Shown: positions 8,162 through 10,236 of the stretch, piece after piece
Layout: every line of letters begins with the position of its first letter
Numbering within the stretch: position 1 is the stretch's first letter
Source: an uncultured Bacteroides sp.
Lineage (GTDB): Bacteria; Bacteroidota; Bacteroidia; Bacteroidales; Bacteroidaceae
Assembly (NCBI GenBank): GCA_900557355.1
Contig: USSR01000197.1
Coordinates: 1 to 10,236, forward strand
Direction of reading: 5' to 3'
DNA length: 10,236 nucleotides
Notes under the pieces: model-generated
The model's database searches: none
Seen by the model: the letters and a program-made list of their open reading frames with translations, nothing else
What the model was told of the DNA's origin: nothing
Translations under genes and position numbers: made by a program

Positions 8162-8906
8162 AATACTGTCGTGTTTCTTTCTCGTATGTTCGCCATCTGT
8201 CTGTGCCCAGGAAGCAAAAACAATTGCCATAGAGCCGCAACAGATATGCAGAGATACCGTTATCATTACTAAATATGACACTGTATGGATAGAGAAAGGA
8301 AAAACTAAAATAGACAGTGCCGACATTAGCAATAAGCATTACAGCCGCTACGATAAACGAATCCATCGTTACCGGAAACATTGGGAAAGCCTGATTCCCA
8401 CGCATACAAAACTGCAATTTGCCGGTAATATGGGATTATTGTCTTTAGGTACAGGATGGGATTACGGAAAACGTAACCAATGGGAAACAGATATATTTCT
8501 CGGTTTCCTACCCAAATATCATTCCAAACGTACCAAAATTACTATGACTCTAAAGCAAAATTACATGCCTTGGAGTATTGATTTAGGAAAGGAATTTTCT
8601 ATAGAACCACTTGCCTGTGGAATGTATTTCAATACAGTATTTGGTGACGAGTTCTGGACCAATGAACCCGAGCGATACCCCAAAGGATATTATGGTTTTT
8701 CGTCCAGGATACGTATCCATATTTTCCTTGGGCAACGGCTGACGTACAATATTCCTCCACGTTGGCGCTTGGGAGCAAGAGCCGTCACTTTTTACTATGA
8801 GATCAGTACCTGCGACCTGTATGTAGTAAGTGCATTTGTCAATAAATACCTGAAACCTAAAGATTACCTCAGTTTATCATTCGGCCTGAAAACACAGTTG
8901 TTCTAA
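8136..8906 (+). CDS. Secreted, probably outer-membrane-associated protein of unknown function
   Basis: I do not recognise a named family for this 256-aa protein. It begins with a signal peptide (hydrophobic core about residues 6-19, likely cleavage after VCA at residue 24, leaving Gln25). Residues 65-85 are basic and rich in H, R, K and Y. From about 92 onward there are alternating hydrophobic and aromatic stretches (LSLGTGWDYG, WETDIFLGF, GFSSRIRIHIFLG) and a terminal phenylalanine in LSLSFGLKTQLF, all features of small outer-membrane beta-barrels, so a barrel is a reasonable guess but not proven. The start codon at 8136 lies inside the end of the phosphoesterase gene in another frame (26-bp overlap), implying translational coupling; a GTG at 8142 is an alternative start that would not change the signal peptide. 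Partnership with the phosphoesterase is inferred from this overlap. Confidence 0.8.
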   Translation: MSVKWSIFKILSCFFLVCSPSVCAQEAKTIAIEPQQICRDTVIITKYDTVWIEKGKTKIDSADISNKHYSRYDKRIHRYRKHWESLIPTHTKLQFAGNMGLLSLGTGWDYGKRNQWETDIFLGFLPKYHSKRTKITMTLKQNYMPWSIDLGKEFSIEPLACGMYFNTVFGDEFWTNEPERYPKGYYGFSSRIRIHIFLGQRLTYNIPPRWRLGARAVTFYYEISTCDLYVVSAFVNKYLKPKDYLSLSFGLKTQLF

Positions 8907-8913
8907 ACTCAAA

Positions 8914-8947
8914 AGGGCTGCATCCTCCTATACGGAAGTGCAGCCCT
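8914..8947. terminator. Hairpin terminator between convergent genes
   Basis: AGGGCTGCA (8914-8922) pairs perfectly with TGCAGCCCT (8939-8947) around a 16-nt loop. It sits between the stop of the secreted-protein gene (8906) and the stop of proS (8973). On the minus strand the stem is followed by TTTT, so it fits intrinsic termination of proS best; on the plus strand it is followed by a mixed C/T stretch and would be a weaker terminator. Confidence 0.75.
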
Positions 8948-8972
8948 CTCCTATAATCTTACTGAAATTCTA

Positions 8973-10236
<1,264 letters not shown>

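Noticed and set aside
8036..8417. Minus-strand open frames across the phosphoesterase and secreted-protein junction
   Set aside because: They lie antisense to two well-supported plus-strand genes and have no recognisable domains.

Overview
The window looks like a Bacteroides-type genome (phylum Bacteroidota). The evidence is moderate-to-low GC, a TAnnTTTG-type -7 promoter box, start codons without Shine-Dalgarno sequences, a type-3 prolyl-tRNA synthetase without an insertion domain, and the large two-halved FtsX/MacB-like permeases common in this group.

Left part (1-7068, minus strand): an ABC transporter operon read right to left. The order is permease (7068-4768), ATPase (4730-4047), permease (4021-1712), permease (1707 to beyond the left edge). 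Gaps are 37, 25 and 4 bp, so this is one transcription unit. The permeases are paralogues of about 767 aa. Each has eight predicted membrane segments in two MacB-like halves with two large extracytoplasmic domains, served by one LolD/MacB-type ATPase. The substrate cannot be read from the sequence. No HlyD-type adaptor, TolC-type channel, kinase or response regulator is visible; they may lie past the left edge or elsewhere.

Middle (7069-7354): a 286-bp divergent intergenic region, the most informative part of the window. Facing the ABC operon is a strong -24/-12 (sigma-54) promoter candidate (7113-7129), with two GTCTA-N5-TAGAC palindromes 21 bp apart (centres 7192 and 7213) about 90 and 110 bp upstream of the predicted start. 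This is the expected arrangement of enhancer sites for an NtrC-family activator. A housekeeping Bacteroides -7 box (7298-7305) faces the other way.

Right-middle (7355-8906, plus strand): two overlapping genes for exported proteins, a lipoprotein calcineurin-like phosphoesterase with all five metal-site motifs and an unrecognised protein with a signal peptide and barrel-like features.

Right end (8914-10236): a hairpin separates this pair from a convergent prolyl-tRNA synthetase gene (proS, minus strand, 5' end beyond the window). The proS frame is broken at 9441/9442, consistent with an 11-nt deletion that removes about four conserved residues. This is either a sequencing or assembly error or a real lesion in a normally essential gene.
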